Notes: a model not told the origin generated them from the letters alone. Shown: positions 33,846-44,147, counted from the stretch's first letter. The stretch: 64,000 nt of DNA from Oscillospiraceae bacterium (GCA_021770845.1 JAETQF010000002.1:1-64000), one strand, 5' to 3'. Numbers and translations are program-made.

Positions 33846-35129
33846 ATGGCCAATCAATTCATCGACACCGCCCGGATCACCGTCCGGGCCGGGGACGGCG
33901 GCGGCGGGGCCGTGGCCTTCCACCGGGAGAAGTACGTGGCCGCAGGCGGCCCCGACGGCGGGGACGGCGGCCGGGGCGGGGATATCATCCTGCGGGTGGA
34001 TCCCCATATGTCCACCCTGATGGACTTCCGCTACAAGCGCAAATACGTGGCGGAGAACGGCAAGGAGGGCCAGGGCAAGCGGTGCTCCGGCAAGGACGGC
34101 AATGATCTGGTGATCCGGGTGCCCCGGGGCACCGTGGTGCGGGATCTGGAGACGAAGGAGATCATCTGCGATATGTCCGGGGATCAGGACTTCGTGCTGG
34201 CCCGGGGGGGCAACGGCGGCTGGGGCAACCAGCACTTTGCCACCCCCACCCGCCAGTGCCCCCGGTTCGCCAAGGCGGGCCTGCCCGGTCAGGCCCGGGA
34301 AGTGCTGCTGGAGCTGAAGCTGCTGGCGGACGTGGGGCTGGTGGGCTTCCCCAACGTGGGCAAGTCCACCCTGCTCAGCGTGGTGACCCGGGCCCAGCCC
34401 AAGATCGCCAACTACCACTTCACCACCCTGTTCCCCAATTTGGGCGTGGTGGCGGTGGACGAGGACACCTCCTTCGTGCTGGCCGACATCCCCGGCATCA
34501 TCGAGGGGGCGGCGGAGGGCGCGGGGCTGGGCCACGACTTCCTGCGCCATGTGGATCGGTGCCGCCTGCTGATCCACGTGGTGGACGTGTCCGGCAGCGA
34601 GGGCCGGGATCCGGTGGCCGACTTCGACGCCATCTGCGAGGAGCTCCAGCGCTGGTCGCCGGAGCTGGCCTCCCGGCGGATGCTGGTGGCGGCCAACAAG
34701 GTGGACATCATGGAGGATCCCGAGCTTTTGCAGAAGCTTCGCCAGCACGTGGAGGCCAAGGGCTGCCCCCTGTTCGAGCTGTCCGCCGCCACCCACCAGG
34801 GGACGAAGGAGCTGATGTACGCCGCCGCCCGGGAGCTGTCCGACCTGCCGCCGGTGATCGTATTCGAGCCCACCTACGTGGAGCGGCCCCCCGAGGTGGA
34901 CACATCCGCCGCCCTGGACATACAGCGGGAGCCGGACGGCACCTGGCTGGTGGACGGGCCCTGGCTGCGCCAGCTCATGGCCAACGTGAACTTCGGCGAC
35001 TACGAGAGCCGCAACTGGTTCGAGCGGCGGCTCCGGGACGCGGGGGTGTACCAGCAGCTGGAGGACAGGGGCATCCAGGACGGGGACGTGGTGTGCCTGT
35101 ACAATTTGGAGTTTGAGTACCAGCATTAA
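33846..35129 (+). CDS. obgE: GTPase Obg/CgtA
   Basis: 427 residues. The glycine-rich Obg fold (FIDTARITVRAGDGGGGAVAF, GGDGGRGGD) is followed by the G domain with GFPNVGKS, the switch region, DIPG and NKVD, and a C-terminal OCT domain (VDGPWLRQLMANVNFGDYES...GVYQQLEDRGIQDGD). It is a ribosome-associated GTPase linked to 50S assembly and stress. The gene follows L21-L27 in the usual order, with the flavodoxin remnant in between. AAGGAGG precedes the ATG. Confidence 0.96.
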   Translation: MANQFIDTARITVRAGDGGGGAVAFHREKYVAAGGPDGGDGGRGGDIILRVDPHMSTLMDFRYKRKYVAENGKEGQGKRCSGKDGNDLVIRVPRGTVVRDLETKEIICDMSGDQDFVLARGGNGGWGNQHFATPTRQCPRFAKAGLPGQAREVLLELKLLADVGLVGFPNVGKSTLLSVVTRAQPKIANYHFTTLFPNLGVVAVDEDTSFVLADIPGIIEGAAEGAGLGHDFLRHVDRCRLLIHVVDVSGSEGRDPVADFDAICEELQRWSPELASRRMLVAANKVDIMEDPELLQKLRQHVEAKGCPLFELSAATHQGTKELMYAAARELSDLPPVIVFEPTYVERPPEVDTSAALDIQREPDGTWLVDGPWLRQLMANVNFGDYESRNWFERRLRDAGVYQQLEDRGIQDGDVVCLYNLEFEYQH

Positions 35130-35133
35130 GGGC

Positions 35134-35165
35134 CTTCCTTTTTTCTTTGAAAAGAAAAAAGGAAG
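35134..35165 (+). terminator. Hairpin after obgE
   Basis: A perfect 15-bp pyrimidine/purine inverted repeat CTTCCTTTTTTCTTT with a GA loop. It lacks a T tract after the stem but belongs to the same class of palindromes as 42219-42248. Confidence 0.5.
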
Positions 35166-35218
35166 CGAAAAAAGAAACTTTAAGCTGGGCAAAGAGCGCC
35201 CAAGGGCTGCTGTCCGCC

Positions 35219-35247
35219 TTGCAATCCGGGGCGGGCCGTGGTATAAT
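35219..35247 (+). promoter_or_regulatory. Promoter of the Uma2 gene
   Basis: TTGCAA (35219-35224), 17 bp and TATAAT (35242-35247). Confidence 0.78.
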
Positions 35248-35297
35248 TGGAGCATCGGAAAAAGTTCAGCGTGCCGCTACAGCGAGGAGTGATAGGA

Positions 35298-35876
35298 ATG
35301 GCACTGCCAGCGGAAAGGCCCCGGTATACGTTCGCGGATGCTCTCACTTGGGACGAGGGCGAACGGGCGGAAATCATTGATGGGGAGATTGTGATGATGG
35401 CCCCGTCGCCGGCCAGGATCCACCAGGGGATCAGCATGGAGCTGTCTTTACAGCTCGGCAATTATTTGAAGGGAAAGAAGTGTAAGGTCTACGCCGCCCC
35501 CTTCGACGTCCGGCTGTTTGAAGCGGATGGCGACAGGCCGGAGGATGTGGACACGGTGGTGGAGCCGGACATCTCCGTGGTGTGCGACCCCTCCAAGCTG
35601 GATGAGCGGGGCTGCAAGGGCGCGCCGGACATGGTGGTGGAGATCCTGTCCCCCTCCACCCAGCGGCACGACCGCTTCACCAAATTCAGCTTGTATCAGA
35701 GGGCCGGCGTCCGGGAATACTGGATCGTTGACCCCGACAACAAGATCGTACAATCCTTTGTCCTGGAGGATGGCCGCTATTCCGTGAAGGAGTTTGGCGC
35801 GGCCGGGGACAAGATCAAGGTGAACGTGTTAGAGGACTGCGTCATTGACCTGTCGGAGGTTTTTTCGGAAGCATAG
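35298..35876 (+). CDS. Uma2-family (DUF820) putative restriction-like endonuclease
   Basis: 192 residues. The PD-(D/E)XK-type core shows in VEPDISVV, DMVVEILSPSTQRHDRFTKF and [28 protein letters not shown] precedes the ATG. The family is abundant in cyanobacteria and some Clostridia and its role is unsettled. A stand-alone gene with its own promoter and terminator. Confidence 0.88.
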   Translation: MALPAERPRYTFADALTWDEGERAEIIDGEIVMMAPSPARIHQGISMELSLQLGNYLKGKKCKVYAAPFDVRLFEADGDRPEDVDTVVEPDISVVCDPSKLDERGCKGAPDMVVEILSPSTQRHDRFTKFSLYQRAGVREYWIVDPDNKIVQSFVLEDGRYSVKEFGAAGDKIKVNVLEDCVIDLSEVFSEA

Positions 35877-35911
35877 GAACATGGGGCAGGCCCTGTCTGT
35901 TGGACAGGCTG

Positions 35912-35946
35912 AGACCGCCGGGGGATATCCTCCCGGCGGTCTTTTT
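35912..35946 (+). terminator. Terminator after the Uma2 gene
   Basis: An 11-bp stem AGACCGCCGGG/CCCGGCGGTCT is followed by TTTTT. It also lies at the 3' end of the convergent GNAT gene. Confidence 0.85.
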
Positions 35947-35954
35947 CTACCGCT

Positions 35955-36812
35955 TCACACCGTCAGCCGGTGGCAGACAAACGTCCCCACCAGCCGGAAG
36001 CTCAGGGCCTTTAGCAGTTCCCCCTGGGGGCAGCCCTCGTCCACAAAGAAGGTAAGCCACTTTGTCCCGTGGGCTTTCAAAAGGTTCAGCGCGGCGGTGA
36101 GCAGCGCCTGGAAGGCCTCGTCATGGGATTGCCCGTCCACAAACTCCAGGGCGAAAATCTCCTCGTGGGGCTTGCCGTCCAGGGTCATGAGCACCTCCCC
36201 GGCGGTCTCTCCCTCCCCGGTGACGAAGATGACCCACCGGTTCAGGGCGGCCCGCACCCGTTCGCAGTTCCAGAACATATCCTCCTGGATTTGGCGGTGG
36301 ACGGCGGCAAACTCCTCAAAATTCTCCGCCGTGATCCGCTTCACCCCAGAGGGCTCCGGCAGGGGCTTATACCGATCCAAGTTGAGCAGGAAGTTCCATG
36401 ACCGCTCGTTGCAGGGGATTCCCTGTCCCTCCAGCCAGCTCGTGGCCTCCACATTCTCCGCCGGGAAGGCCAGATCCAGGGTGAATCCCGGCCACCGCTC
36501 CCGGCAGTAGTCCAGAAACTCCGCCAGGGCCGTCCCCGTGTCCCGCCGGATGCTGAAGATAAAGGTGTGGAGGTAGTGCTCCTCCTCCGGATGCTCAAAG
36601 GCGATGAGGCCCTCCACCTCCCCGTCCTCCTCAAACAGGAGGACGTCCTCGCCGGGGCGTTCCAGGGCCTTCCAGGCGCGGGACACAAAGTCCTCCCGGG
36701 TTTTCATCCCGTCGTAGTAGACGTGGTAGCCCGACCGGGCGGGATCCAGGGCCAGCTCGTAGGCGAAGCCGATGTAGCGGTCAAATTCCGCTTCTTTGAT
36801 CAGTCTTAACAT
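35955..36812 (-). CDS. GNAT-fold acetyltransferase-like protein
   Basis: 285 residues. Both halves resemble GNAT folds: DVLLFEEDGEVEGLIAFEHP in the first and RWVIFVTGEGETAGEVLMTL...FALEFVDGQSHDEAFQALLTAALNLLKAHG in the second. The acetyl-CoA loop is not textbook. The start overlaps the CLC transporter stop by 7 bp, so both are probably one transcript. Substrate unknown. Confidence 0.65.
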   Translation of the reverse strand: MLRLIKEAEFDRYIGFAYELALDPARSGYHVYYDGMKTREDFVSRAWKALERPGEDVLLFEEDGEVEGLIAFEHPEEEHYLHTFIFSIRRDTGTALAEFLDYCRERWPGFTLDLAFPAENVEATSWLEGQGIPCNERSWNFLLNLDRYKPLPEPSGVKRITAENFEEFAAVHRQIQEDMFWNCERVRAALNRWVIFVTGEGETAGEVLMTLDGKPHEEIFALEFVDGQSHDEAFQALLTAALNLLKAHGTKWLTFFVDEGCPQGELLKALSFRLVGTFVCHRLTV

Positions 36813-38101
36813 GATATGTGCTCCTTTTCCAGTTCTTTGTCTTTCTTGTATTGTTCATCCAGCTGGGCCTCCAGCTTGGAGTAAACCAGGTGCTGGCTGG
36901 AATACAGCGAGAACCGCCCGCTGAGCAGGAAGGCCAGGGCGCAGGCCAGGGCGAAGAAGGGCAGCGCCCCGCCGCCAAACAGCTCCACGGCCAGAAAGAG
37001 GGAGGCCAGGGGGCAGTTGGTCACCCCGCAGAACAGGGCGATCATGCCGATGGCCGCCCCGAAGGCGGGCTCCAGCCCCAGCAGAGGGGCGGCGGCGCAG
37101 CCGAAGGTGGAGCCGATGAACAGGGTGGGCACGATCTCACCCCCCTTGAAGCCCGCGCCCAGGGTGAGGGCGGTGAACAGCATCTTCCAGGCGAAGGCCC
37201 AGGGCACGTGTACCTGGCCCTCCACCGCCAGCTCGATGATGTGGCCCCCCGCGCCGTTGTAGTCGCCGCTGCCCTCCAGCAGGGTGAGCAGGATCACCAG
37301 CCCCGCCCCGGCCAGCACCCGCAGGTAGGGGTTGGGCAGCCGTTTTTGATACAGCCGCCCCGCGCCGTGCATGAGGACGCAGAACAGGATGGACAGCACC
37401 GCCGCCCCCGCCGCCAGCACCCCGCACTGGAGCAGCGGCAGAACGGTGGGATCGGGGGCGCCGGACAGGACGTACCCCTCCCCAGGCAGGCCCAGCAGGG
37501 GGGGCACCCCGGCGGCGATGAGGGCGGACAGCAGGCAGGGGAACAGGGCCGCGTAGTGGAAATGGCCCACGTTGATGACCTCCAGGCTGAACACCACCGC
37601 CGCCACCGGCGTGCCGAACAGGGCGGAGAACAGCCCCGCCATGCCGCACTGGATGATGGTGTTGGTGTTGCGCTGATCCAGCCGGAGCAGGCGGCCCAGC
37701 CCGGCGGCCAGGCTTCCGCCGATCTGGAGGGCGGCCCCCTCCCGGCCCGCGCTGCCGCCGGTGAGGTGGGTGAGGGCGGAGCCCAGGAAGATCAGCGGCG
37801 CCAGCCGCAGCGGGGGCCGGGCCCCGCCCCGGACGCTGGCGATGATCTGGTTGGTGCCGGTGTCGTGCTCCAGTCCGGCGGCCCGGTAGGAGAACACAAT
37901 GGCCAGCCCCGCCGCCGGCATCAGGAACAGCAGCCAGGGGAACCGCTCCCGCAGAACCCCGGCCTGGGCCACCGTCCAGGTAAAGGCCGCCCCCGCCAGC
38001 CCGCAGGCCAGCCCCGTCAATCCCGCCAGCACCAGCCAGCGCCCCAGCGTCCGGAGGGAGGGCCCCGCCGCCCGGATCCGGTTTTTCAGCTCCACACTCA
38101 T
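36806..38101 (-). CDS. CLC-family anion transporter, possibly fluoride type
   Basis: 431 residues with about ten or more membrane helices. CLC motifs are GGSAGREGAALQIGG and GAGFKGGEIVPTLFIG. At the position of the GSGIP selectivity motif the sequence is TGTNQIIASV, which resembles the fluoride-exporting CLC-F branch (GNNL/TNL type) more than chloride carriers. No fluoride riboswitch is visible upstream. The CLC call is firm; the ion is inferred. Confidence 0.85.
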   Translation of the reverse strand: MSVELKNRIRAAGPSLRTLGRWLVLAGLTGLACGLAGAAFTWTVAQAGVLRERFPWLLFLMPAAGLAIVFSYRAAGLEHDTGTNQIIASVRGGARPPLRLAPLIFLGSALTHLTGGSAGREGAALQIGGSLAAGLGRLLRLDQRNTNTIIQCGMAGLFSALFGTPVAAVVFSLEVINVGHFHYAALFPCLLSALIAAGVPPLLGLPGEGYVLSGAPDPTVLPLLQCGVLAAGAAVLSILFCVLMHGAGRLYQKRLPNPYLRVLAGAGLVILLTLLEGSGDYNGAGGHIIELAVEGQVHVPWAFAWKMLFTALTLGAGFKGGEIVPTLFIGSTFGCAAAPLLGLEPAFGAAIGMIALFCGVTNCPLASLFLAVELFGGGALPFFALACALAFLLSGRFSLYSSQHLVYSKLEAQLDEQYKKDKELEKEHISC

Positions 38102-38160
38102 GGTTTTCCTCCGTTCCTCAAAGAGAATCCACCCCTTATCATACCAGCCCTGTCAAGGGG

Positions 38161-38189
38161 TTGCGCCCCGCCCCGGGGGATGCTATAAT
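38161..38189 (+). promoter_or_regulatory. Promoter of the small lipoprotein gene
   Basis: TTGCGC (38161-38166), 17 bp and TATAAT (38184-38189). Confidence 0.65.
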
Positions 38190-38238
38190 GGAGGCCGGCC
38201 TCCGGGCCGGACAATGCTGCTGTGAAGGAGAGAGTGCA

Positions 38239-38748
38239 ATGAAGAAGAAAATCCTGCCCCTGCTTGCCCTGATGCTGGTATTCCTGGCGGGCTGCGGGCC
38301 CAAGCTCAACGATCACGTGACGGACTATCAGATCGACCTGCCCGCCGGCTTTGAGGAGATTGAGATGGAGGGCGTGGACGCCTGCTGGGCCAACACCGGG
38401 CTGACCGGCAACGTCAACCTGAAGACCACCGCCAAGGCCGGTACCACCAACGCCGCCTTCAAGGCCATCACCGCCGACATCGCCCGGGATACCATCAGCT
38501 CCGCCTGGAAGGAGCAGTACGGCAGCGAGCCCACCATCACCGACCGCTACTTCACCAAGGATCCCGTGTGCGGCCTGCCCGCCTACCAGTACAGCTATGT
38601 CCTGGAGTACGAGGGCCAGCAGGTGACCCAGATCCTGGTGTCCATCAACGCCGACAAGACCTACGCCTTCGCCTACACCACCAACGACGACGGCATTCTC
38701 AAGGAATTTGACGCCAGCGCCAAAAACATCCAGCTCACCATAGAGTAA
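38239..38748 (+). CDS. Small lipoprotein of unknown function
   Basis: 169 residues. The signal peptide ends in the lipobox LAGC (Cys20), so the mature protein is anchored to the outer membrane face. The body (DYQIDLPAGFEEIEMEGVDACWANTG...) is a single compact domain with no recognised family. GAAGGAG precedes the ATG. It stands alone before gapA. Confidence 0.8.
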   Translation: MKKKILPLLALMLVFLAGCGPKLNDHVTDYQIDLPAGFEEIEMEGVDACWANTGLTGNVNLKTTAKAGTTNAAFKAITADIARDTISSAWKEQYGSEPTITDRYFTKDPVCGLPAYQYSYVLEYEGQQVTQILVSINADKTYAFAYTTNDDGILKEFDASAKNIQLTIE

Positions 38749-38825
38749 ACGGCCAAAAATCCGCCAAAAAAGATTGAAAATTTTTTCACAAATCCCCTTC
38801 CCTTTAAGGGCGGGATAGAGTATAA

Positions 38826-39881
<1,056 letters not shown>

Positions 39882-39901
39882 TCCAAACCCGTTATCAGCA
39901 C

Positions 39902-39937
39902 AAAAAGCCCGCACGGTGAGAACCGTGCGGGCTTTTT
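39902..39937 (+). terminator. Terminator after gapA
   Basis: A 16-bp perfect stem AAAAAGCCCGCACGGT/ACCGTGCGGGCTTTTT with loop GAGA. Confidence 0.9.
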
Positions 39938-39948
39938 GATCGTGGAGT

Positions 39949-40095
39949 TTAATCCTCCAGGGTTTTTTGAAGATTGTCGATGATTTTCTCAACCTTTGCG
40001 GCCTTTTTTTCCTCGTCTGTCTCGGTTTGGAGTTCTTTGATGTCATCCAGGATGAAACGGATAAACGCCTTAAACTGGCTGTCGGTTTGGCCCAT
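39949..40095 (-). CDS. 48-residue helical small protein
   Basis: Reads MGQTDSQFKAFIRFILDDIK, then ELQTETDEEKKAAKVEKIIDNLQKTLED. It is wholly helical and charged. AAAGGAGG lies 8 bp before the ATG, so translation is very likely. It sits downstream of divIVA on the same strand, separated by about 17 bp. No family recognised. Confidence 0.75.
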   Translation of the reverse strand: MGQTDSQFKAFIRFILDDIKELQTETDEEKKAAKVEKIIDNLQKTLED

Positions 40096-40112
40096 CTCGA
40101 TAACCTCCTTTG

Positions 40113-40832
40113 TCACTCGATCTTATAATCCTTCCCAAACTGCATATCGGAGAACCGCCGGGTGGCGTCCGCGTCCAGCTCCCCGTCGTCCATGCCGGGC
40201 AGCAGATCGTCGGGCATGGGGGGCACGTCGTCGTCCGGCCCCACCGCCACCAGCCGGGGGGCGGGCTTGTCCTCCTCCTGGGGGGGAGGCGCCGTCTCGG
40301 TGAACACCTGGGCGGCCACCGCGGCCTCAATCTCGGCGGAGGGGTCGTCCTTCTCCTCCTGGGCCTGGGCCAGCTCGGGGGGCACCAGTTCCCCCAGGCC
40401 GGACAGGAACTCCATCTCCTTGTCGTGGAACTCCGCCAGCTTGCGCACATAGGCGGCGGTGGACTCCTGGGCCTGCTTCAGCCGGTATTCCTCGGCGGCC
40501 ACGGACTTCTCCAGCTCCTTGACGCGCTTGCGGGCGTCCTTCTCCGCGTCGCCCATGAGCTGGGCCTGCTTCTTCTTGGCCTCGTCCACCAGATCGTCCG
40601 CCATCTTCTGGGCGGCCAGCAGGGTTTTCCGCATGGCGTCGTCGGTGGCGCGGTACTCCTCCACCGTGTCGGAGAGCACCTTCAGCTTGTTCTTCAAAAT
40701 GGTGTTCTCGTTGTAGAGCGCCGTATAGTCGTCGGTGAGCGTGTCCAGAAACTCGTCCACCTGGGCCAGATTATATCCGCCCAGGGTGGCCTTGGCAAAG
40801 GAGCGGCTGGCCACTTCCTGCGGTGTCAGCAT
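40113..40832 (-). CDS. divIVA: DivIVA cell-division/polarity scaffold
   Basis: 239 residues from the ATG at 40832; an in-frame TTG lies 9 bp upstream. The N-terminal membrane-binding motif MLTPQEVASRSFAKATLGGYN and QVDEFLDTL are conserved. A long coiled coil (about 30-140) is followed by a Pro/Glu-rich tail longer than in Bacillus. It marks curved membrane at septa and poles. It lies in the conserved yggS-sepF-divIVA string. Confidence 0.93.
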   Translation of the reverse strand: MLTPQEVASRSFAKATLGGYNLAQVDEFLDTLTDDYTALYNENTILKNKLKVLSDTVEEYRATDDAMRKTLLAAQKMADDLVDEAKKKQAQLMGDAEKDARKRVKELEKSVAAEEYRLKQAQESTAAYVRKLAEFHDKEMEFLSGLGELVPPELAQAQEEKDDPSAEIEAAVAAQVFTETAPPPQEEDKPAPRLVAVGPDDDVPPMPDDLLPGMDDGELDADATRRFSDMQFGKDYKIE

Positions 40833-40917
40833 AGGATCCAATCCCCCTTATGTATCTCGATTGCGGTATCCGACTGGTGTAACCGCCCTCACCGGGGGCG
40901 GTTGCCGTGTCTGTCTC

Positions 40918-41376
40918 TCAGAAGTACAGCCCGTTGTTTTCCAGCTCGTCGATGAGATCGCCCAGGATCTCCACATTGTAGGGGGTGATGATGTAGGTGG
41001 ACAGGGCCACCTTCTTGATGGTGCCCTCGTTGGCGTAGGCCACGCCGGACAAAAAGTCGATGAGGCGGCGGGCGATGTTCTTGTCGGTCTGCTCCAGGTT
41101 GAGCACCACGGTGCGCTTGTCCCGCAGGTGGTCGGCGATCTCGGAGGCGTTCTCAAACCGGGTGGGGCTCACCAGCACCACCTGGAGCTGGGTGGTGGTG
41201 TGGATGTTCACCACTTTATTGCTGCGGCGCTCCATGTCCCGATCCCGGTCGCGATCCCGATCCCTGGCGGGTTCCCGGACGGCGCTGCCCACCGGGGCAA
41301 ACTCCTCCTCGTAGCCATCGTCCTCCTCGTCCTCATAGGGGCGGGCCAGACGCTTCAGTTCATCAAAAATGCTCAT
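40918..41376 (-). CDS. sepF: Cell-division protein SepF
   Basis: 152 residues from the ATG at 41376, preceded by GAAGGAGAACC. The N-terminal amphipathic helix MSIFDELKRLARP is followed by a linker with an unusual RDRDRDRDRD dipeptide run (about residues 39-48) and the SepF domain (VVLVSPTRFENASEIADHL...RLIDFLSGVAYA). It tethers FtsZ to the membrane. Located between yggS and divIVA. Confidence 0.94.
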   Translation of the reverse strand: MSIFDELKRLARPYEDEEDDGYEEEFAPVGSAVREPARDRDRDRDRDMERRSNKVVNIHTTTQLQVVLVSPTRFENASEIADHLRDKRTVVLNLEQTDKNIARRLIDFLSGVAYANEGTIKKVALSTYIITPYNVEILGDLIDELENNGLYF

Positions 41377-41416
41377 TAACGGTTCTCCTTCCAATCGAGA
41401 GGGTAACGGGGGCGGT

Positions 41417-42127
41417 TCAGCCCTCCGGCAAAACAGGCGGGCGGGGGCCAAACAGCGCCGAGCCCACCCGGACACAAGTGGAGCCCGCGGCGACTGCGTC
41501 CTGGTAATCGCCGCTCATGCCCATGGACAGCACGTCCATATCCCTGTTATTATCCACCATTTTCTGTCTTATGTCAACAGCTAATTGTCGCAAAGTCATG
41601 AAATGGTGGAAATTCTCCCCGGAATGGCGGGCGGCGGGGGGGATACACATCAGGCCCCGGAGCCGTACACCGTCCAGACAGGCGGCCAGCCGGGCGGCGG
41701 CCAGGGCTTCCTCGGGGGCAAATCCGGACTTGGACGCCTCCCCCGCCAGGTTGATCTCCAGCAGAATGTCCTGGACAAGCCCCAGCTTGTCCGCCTGGGC
41801 GGCGACGGCCCGGAGCAGCTTGTCCGAGGACACGGAGTGGATCAGAGCCACCTTTCCCACCACGTACTTCACCTTGTTGGTCTGGAGGTGGCCGATGAAG
41901 TGAATCTCCGCGCCCCGGTAGGCGCCGTCCGCCAGGTGGGCGGTGAGCTCCTGCACCCGGTTCTCCCCGCAGGCGGTGATCCCGGCGGCGATGGCGGCCC
42001 GGATGGTGTCCGAGCTCTGGGTCTTGGTGGCGGCCAGCAGGGTGACGGACGCTGGATCCCGGCCAGCGGCCCGGGCGGCCTCCGCGATGCCCGCCTGTAC
42101 GCGCTTTATATTTTCTTCTAATCCCAT
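41417..42127 (-). CDS. yggS: PLP-homeostasis protein YggS/YlmE
   Basis: 236 residues from the ATG at 42127 with GGAGG upstream. The PLP-binding Lys is in LLAATKTQ, and GENRVQEL, HFIGHLQTNK and the C-terminal LSMGMSGDYQDAVAAGSTCVRVGSALFG are diagnostic. A fold-type III PLP carrier affecting B6 and amino-acid balance. First of the yggS-sepF-divIVA run. Confidence 0.94.
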   Translation of the reverse strand: MGLEENIKRVQAGIAEAARAAGRDPASVTLLAATKTQSSDTIRAAIAAGITACGENRVQELTAHLADGAYRGAEIHFIGHLQTNKVKYVVGKVALIHSVSSDKLLRAVAAQADKLGLVQDILLEINLAGEASKSGFAPEEALAAARLAACLDGVRLRGLMCIPPAARHSGENFHHFMTLRQLAVDIRQKMVDNNRDMDVLSMGMSGDYQDAVAAGSTCVRVGSALFGPRPPVLPEG

Positions 42128-42218
42128 GTCACAAGCCTCCAATCCAAGGGGACGTGCCGTTACCGGGCGGTGGCGAACCGATCTGGAGTTACGGCCGTCA
42201 GCGAACTCAAGCTCTTTT

Positions 42219-42248
42219 TGGTTCCTTTTTCTCTCGAGAAAAAGGAAC
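42219..42248. repeat. Perfect palindrome after the HlyD-like gene
   Basis: TTCCTTTTTCTC and its complement GAGAAAAAGGAA around a central CGAG/TCGA form a stand-alone hairpin related in style to those at 23737-23764, 24297-24324 and 35134-35165. Confidence 0.6.
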
Positions 42249-43511
42249 TCAGCGCACCACCTTGCCGTCGTAGATGTCGGAGGAATTCAGGATCACCTCG
42301 TCCCCCGCCCGCAGCCGCTTGGCGGCGGAGGGATCCACCGGGCGCACCAGGTAGAAGTTCTCGTCGGTGTACAGTATGTCCACCTCCCGCCCCCAGGACT
42401 GGGAGCGCTCCACGGTGTAGACCTTGTAGCGGTTCACCGTCCGGGTGGAGCCGTCCTCCTGCTCCTCCTCCACCGTCTCCACCCGCAGGGCCTTTCGGGG
42501 GATGCGGATGCCCTCCAGGTGGTGGATCACCACGTCCACCGCCTGCACCCGCAGCAGGGTGGTGTCGGACAGATGGGTGCGGCAGGAGAAGATGGCCAGG
42601 GTCTGCTCCCCCTCCAGGGACACCCGCTCCAGCACCATGGGGATCTGGCCGTAGTAGTCGCCGGAGAAGGTGAGGGAGTATGTTTTGCCGGATTGCAGCC
42701 CGGTGTCGGTGCCGGGGAGGAGGGCGGCGAAGTACCAGGTGGAGCCGGTGATCAGCTTGCCCACCGGCCCGGAAACAGGAGCGGGGGTCTGGGAGAGCAG
42801 ATCAGACAGGGACTGGGCGGTGAGGCCGTCCAGCCGGCTGGGGTTGATAAGGCCCTCCCAGCCGTCCACGGTGCCGGAGAACACCCCGGCGGCGGGGGTG
42901 TACACCACCTGGGCCACCTGGTTCAGCGAGGCGTTGAGCTGGGCCAGCTGCTCCTGCTTGCTCTGGATGAGCTGGCTGAGCTGTCCGGCGGCGCTGCCGT
43001 CGCCGTAGGCGAAGTCCCGCTTGAACACCATGGTGCGCAGATTGAGGGCGCAGTCGTCTAGGGTGGTGAGATCCCCCTGGGCGGTGAGGGATCGCAGGGC
43101 GGTGATGGAGTCGAGCACCTGGCCGTCCAGCCGGGAGGCGTCCCCCGTCTGGGTGCGGTCGTCCAGGGCGTACTGGAGCTGCTCAATCTCGGCGGTGAGG
43201 GTGCGGATGGCCTGCCGGGTGGTGAGGGCGGCGGAATCGGTGTAGAGCAGGGCGGCGGCCTGTCCGGCGGCGGCCTTCTCCCCCTCCCCCAGGATGTGAT
43301 CCACATAGCTGCCCCCGGCGTCGGGCAGGATCGTCTCGTCCCGCACCAGGATGCCGCTGGCCTCCATGCCCACGTCCTGGGTATAGGCGTAGGCCCGGGT
43401 GGTGACCAGGGGCTCCTCCCAGCCCCGGACGAAGTAGACGGCCAGGTAGACCGCCACCCCCAGGCAGAGGATGGCGATCATGACCTTGGTGGCAAGGGTG
43501 CTTTCTCTCAT
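42249..43511 (-). CDS. HlyD-like membrane-anchored protein near the division cluster
   Basis: 420 residues. An N-terminal membrane helix (about 9-28) leads into an outside region with a biotinyl-lipoyl-like half (GILVRDETILPDAGGSYVDHILGEGEKAAAGQAAALLY), a helical coiled-coil segment, and an adaptor-like C-terminal part. The layout is that of HlyD/membrane-fusion proteins. In related Clostridia such a gene is often found by sepF-yggS. No exporter is adjacent, so its partner is unknown. Confidence 0.75.
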   Translation of the reverse strand: MRESTLATKVMIAILCLGVAVYLAVYFVRGWEEPLVTTRAYAYTQDVGMEASGILVRDETILPDAGGSYVDHILGEGEKAAAGQAAALLYTDSAALTTRQAIRTLTAEIEQLQYALDDRTQTGDASRLDGQVLDSITALRSLTAQGDLTTLDDCALNLRTMVFKRDFAYGDGSAAGQLSQLIQSKQEQLAQLNASLNQVAQVVYTPAAGVFSGTVDGWEGLINPSRLDGLTAQSLSDLLSQTPAPVSGPVGKLITGSTWYFAALLPGTDTGLQSGKTYSLTFSGDYYGQIPMVLERVSLEGEQTLAIFSCRTHLSDTTLLRVQAVDVVIHHLEGIRIPRKALRVETVEEEQEDGSTRTVNRYKVYTVERSQSWGREVDILYTDENFYLVRPVDPSAAKRLRAGDEVILNSSDIYDGKVVR

Positions 43512-43759
43512 AGTAGGGTTCCTTTCTTTCTCTGGGGCGGGCCCCCTGAACCCCCCGAAGGGGGAGGGGTGGTGGGGCTGCGCCCCCCTGGCCCGCTGGG
43601 GGTGGCAGGGTTGCGCCCTGCCGGGTGCGTTCCGTTTCCGGAGCCTGTAGGGGAGGGGCTTGCCCCTCCCGTGCCGGTTTCTTGCCCGGTTTTCGGGCCC
43701 CGGTGCGCCCTGCCGGGGGCGTTCCTTTCTGCTCGTGCAGAAAGGAACCGAAAGACACG

Positions 43760-43832
43760 CTTAGGGGGTGGCCACCGGTTCGACTCCGAGCCGAAGGGCG
43801 GCCCTGCGCTCACAGGATGGCCACCCCCTAAG
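43760..43832 (+). repeat. 73-bp unit with 15-bp terminal inverted repeats
   Basis: Ends are CTTAGGGGGTGGCCA and TGGCCACCCCCTAAG. The core contains a tRNA T-arm-like segment (CCGGTTCGACTCC at A1; one base differs here). An intact inverted copy lies at 24212-24284 and a right-truncated one at 23776-23839. Confidence 0.85.
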
Positions 43833-44147
43833 AACCCCCTTTTACGGGGGCCGTCAGATCGGGGGGCTTTCTGTGACCCTTCCGGCGCGGAGGTGATACG
43901 GACGCGGGGGCCCCTGTCGCCGCTGCCGCTGAGGGTGTGGGTACTGAGAAGTGGGTGGGATCCACGTCAGATGCGCCTGGGTGTCGGGTGGTGCTTACGG
44001 GTGCGTATTGGGTGCGCTGCTTGTGGCGGGGCGGTTAGCCTGAGAAGCTCAGGCGCTGTAAAGAGAACCCCATGTTTTCAGTGTCTGCGAAAGTCAGGCC
44101 CGGTGTGGGCCGGAAAAAGAAGGACAGCCCATTCGTCACCCGCAATA

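Noticed and set aside
38102-38160. Fluoride riboswitch upstream of the CLC transporter
   Set aside because: The short leader lacks the conserved GGCGATGGTGTTCGCC-like start and a regulated terminator.
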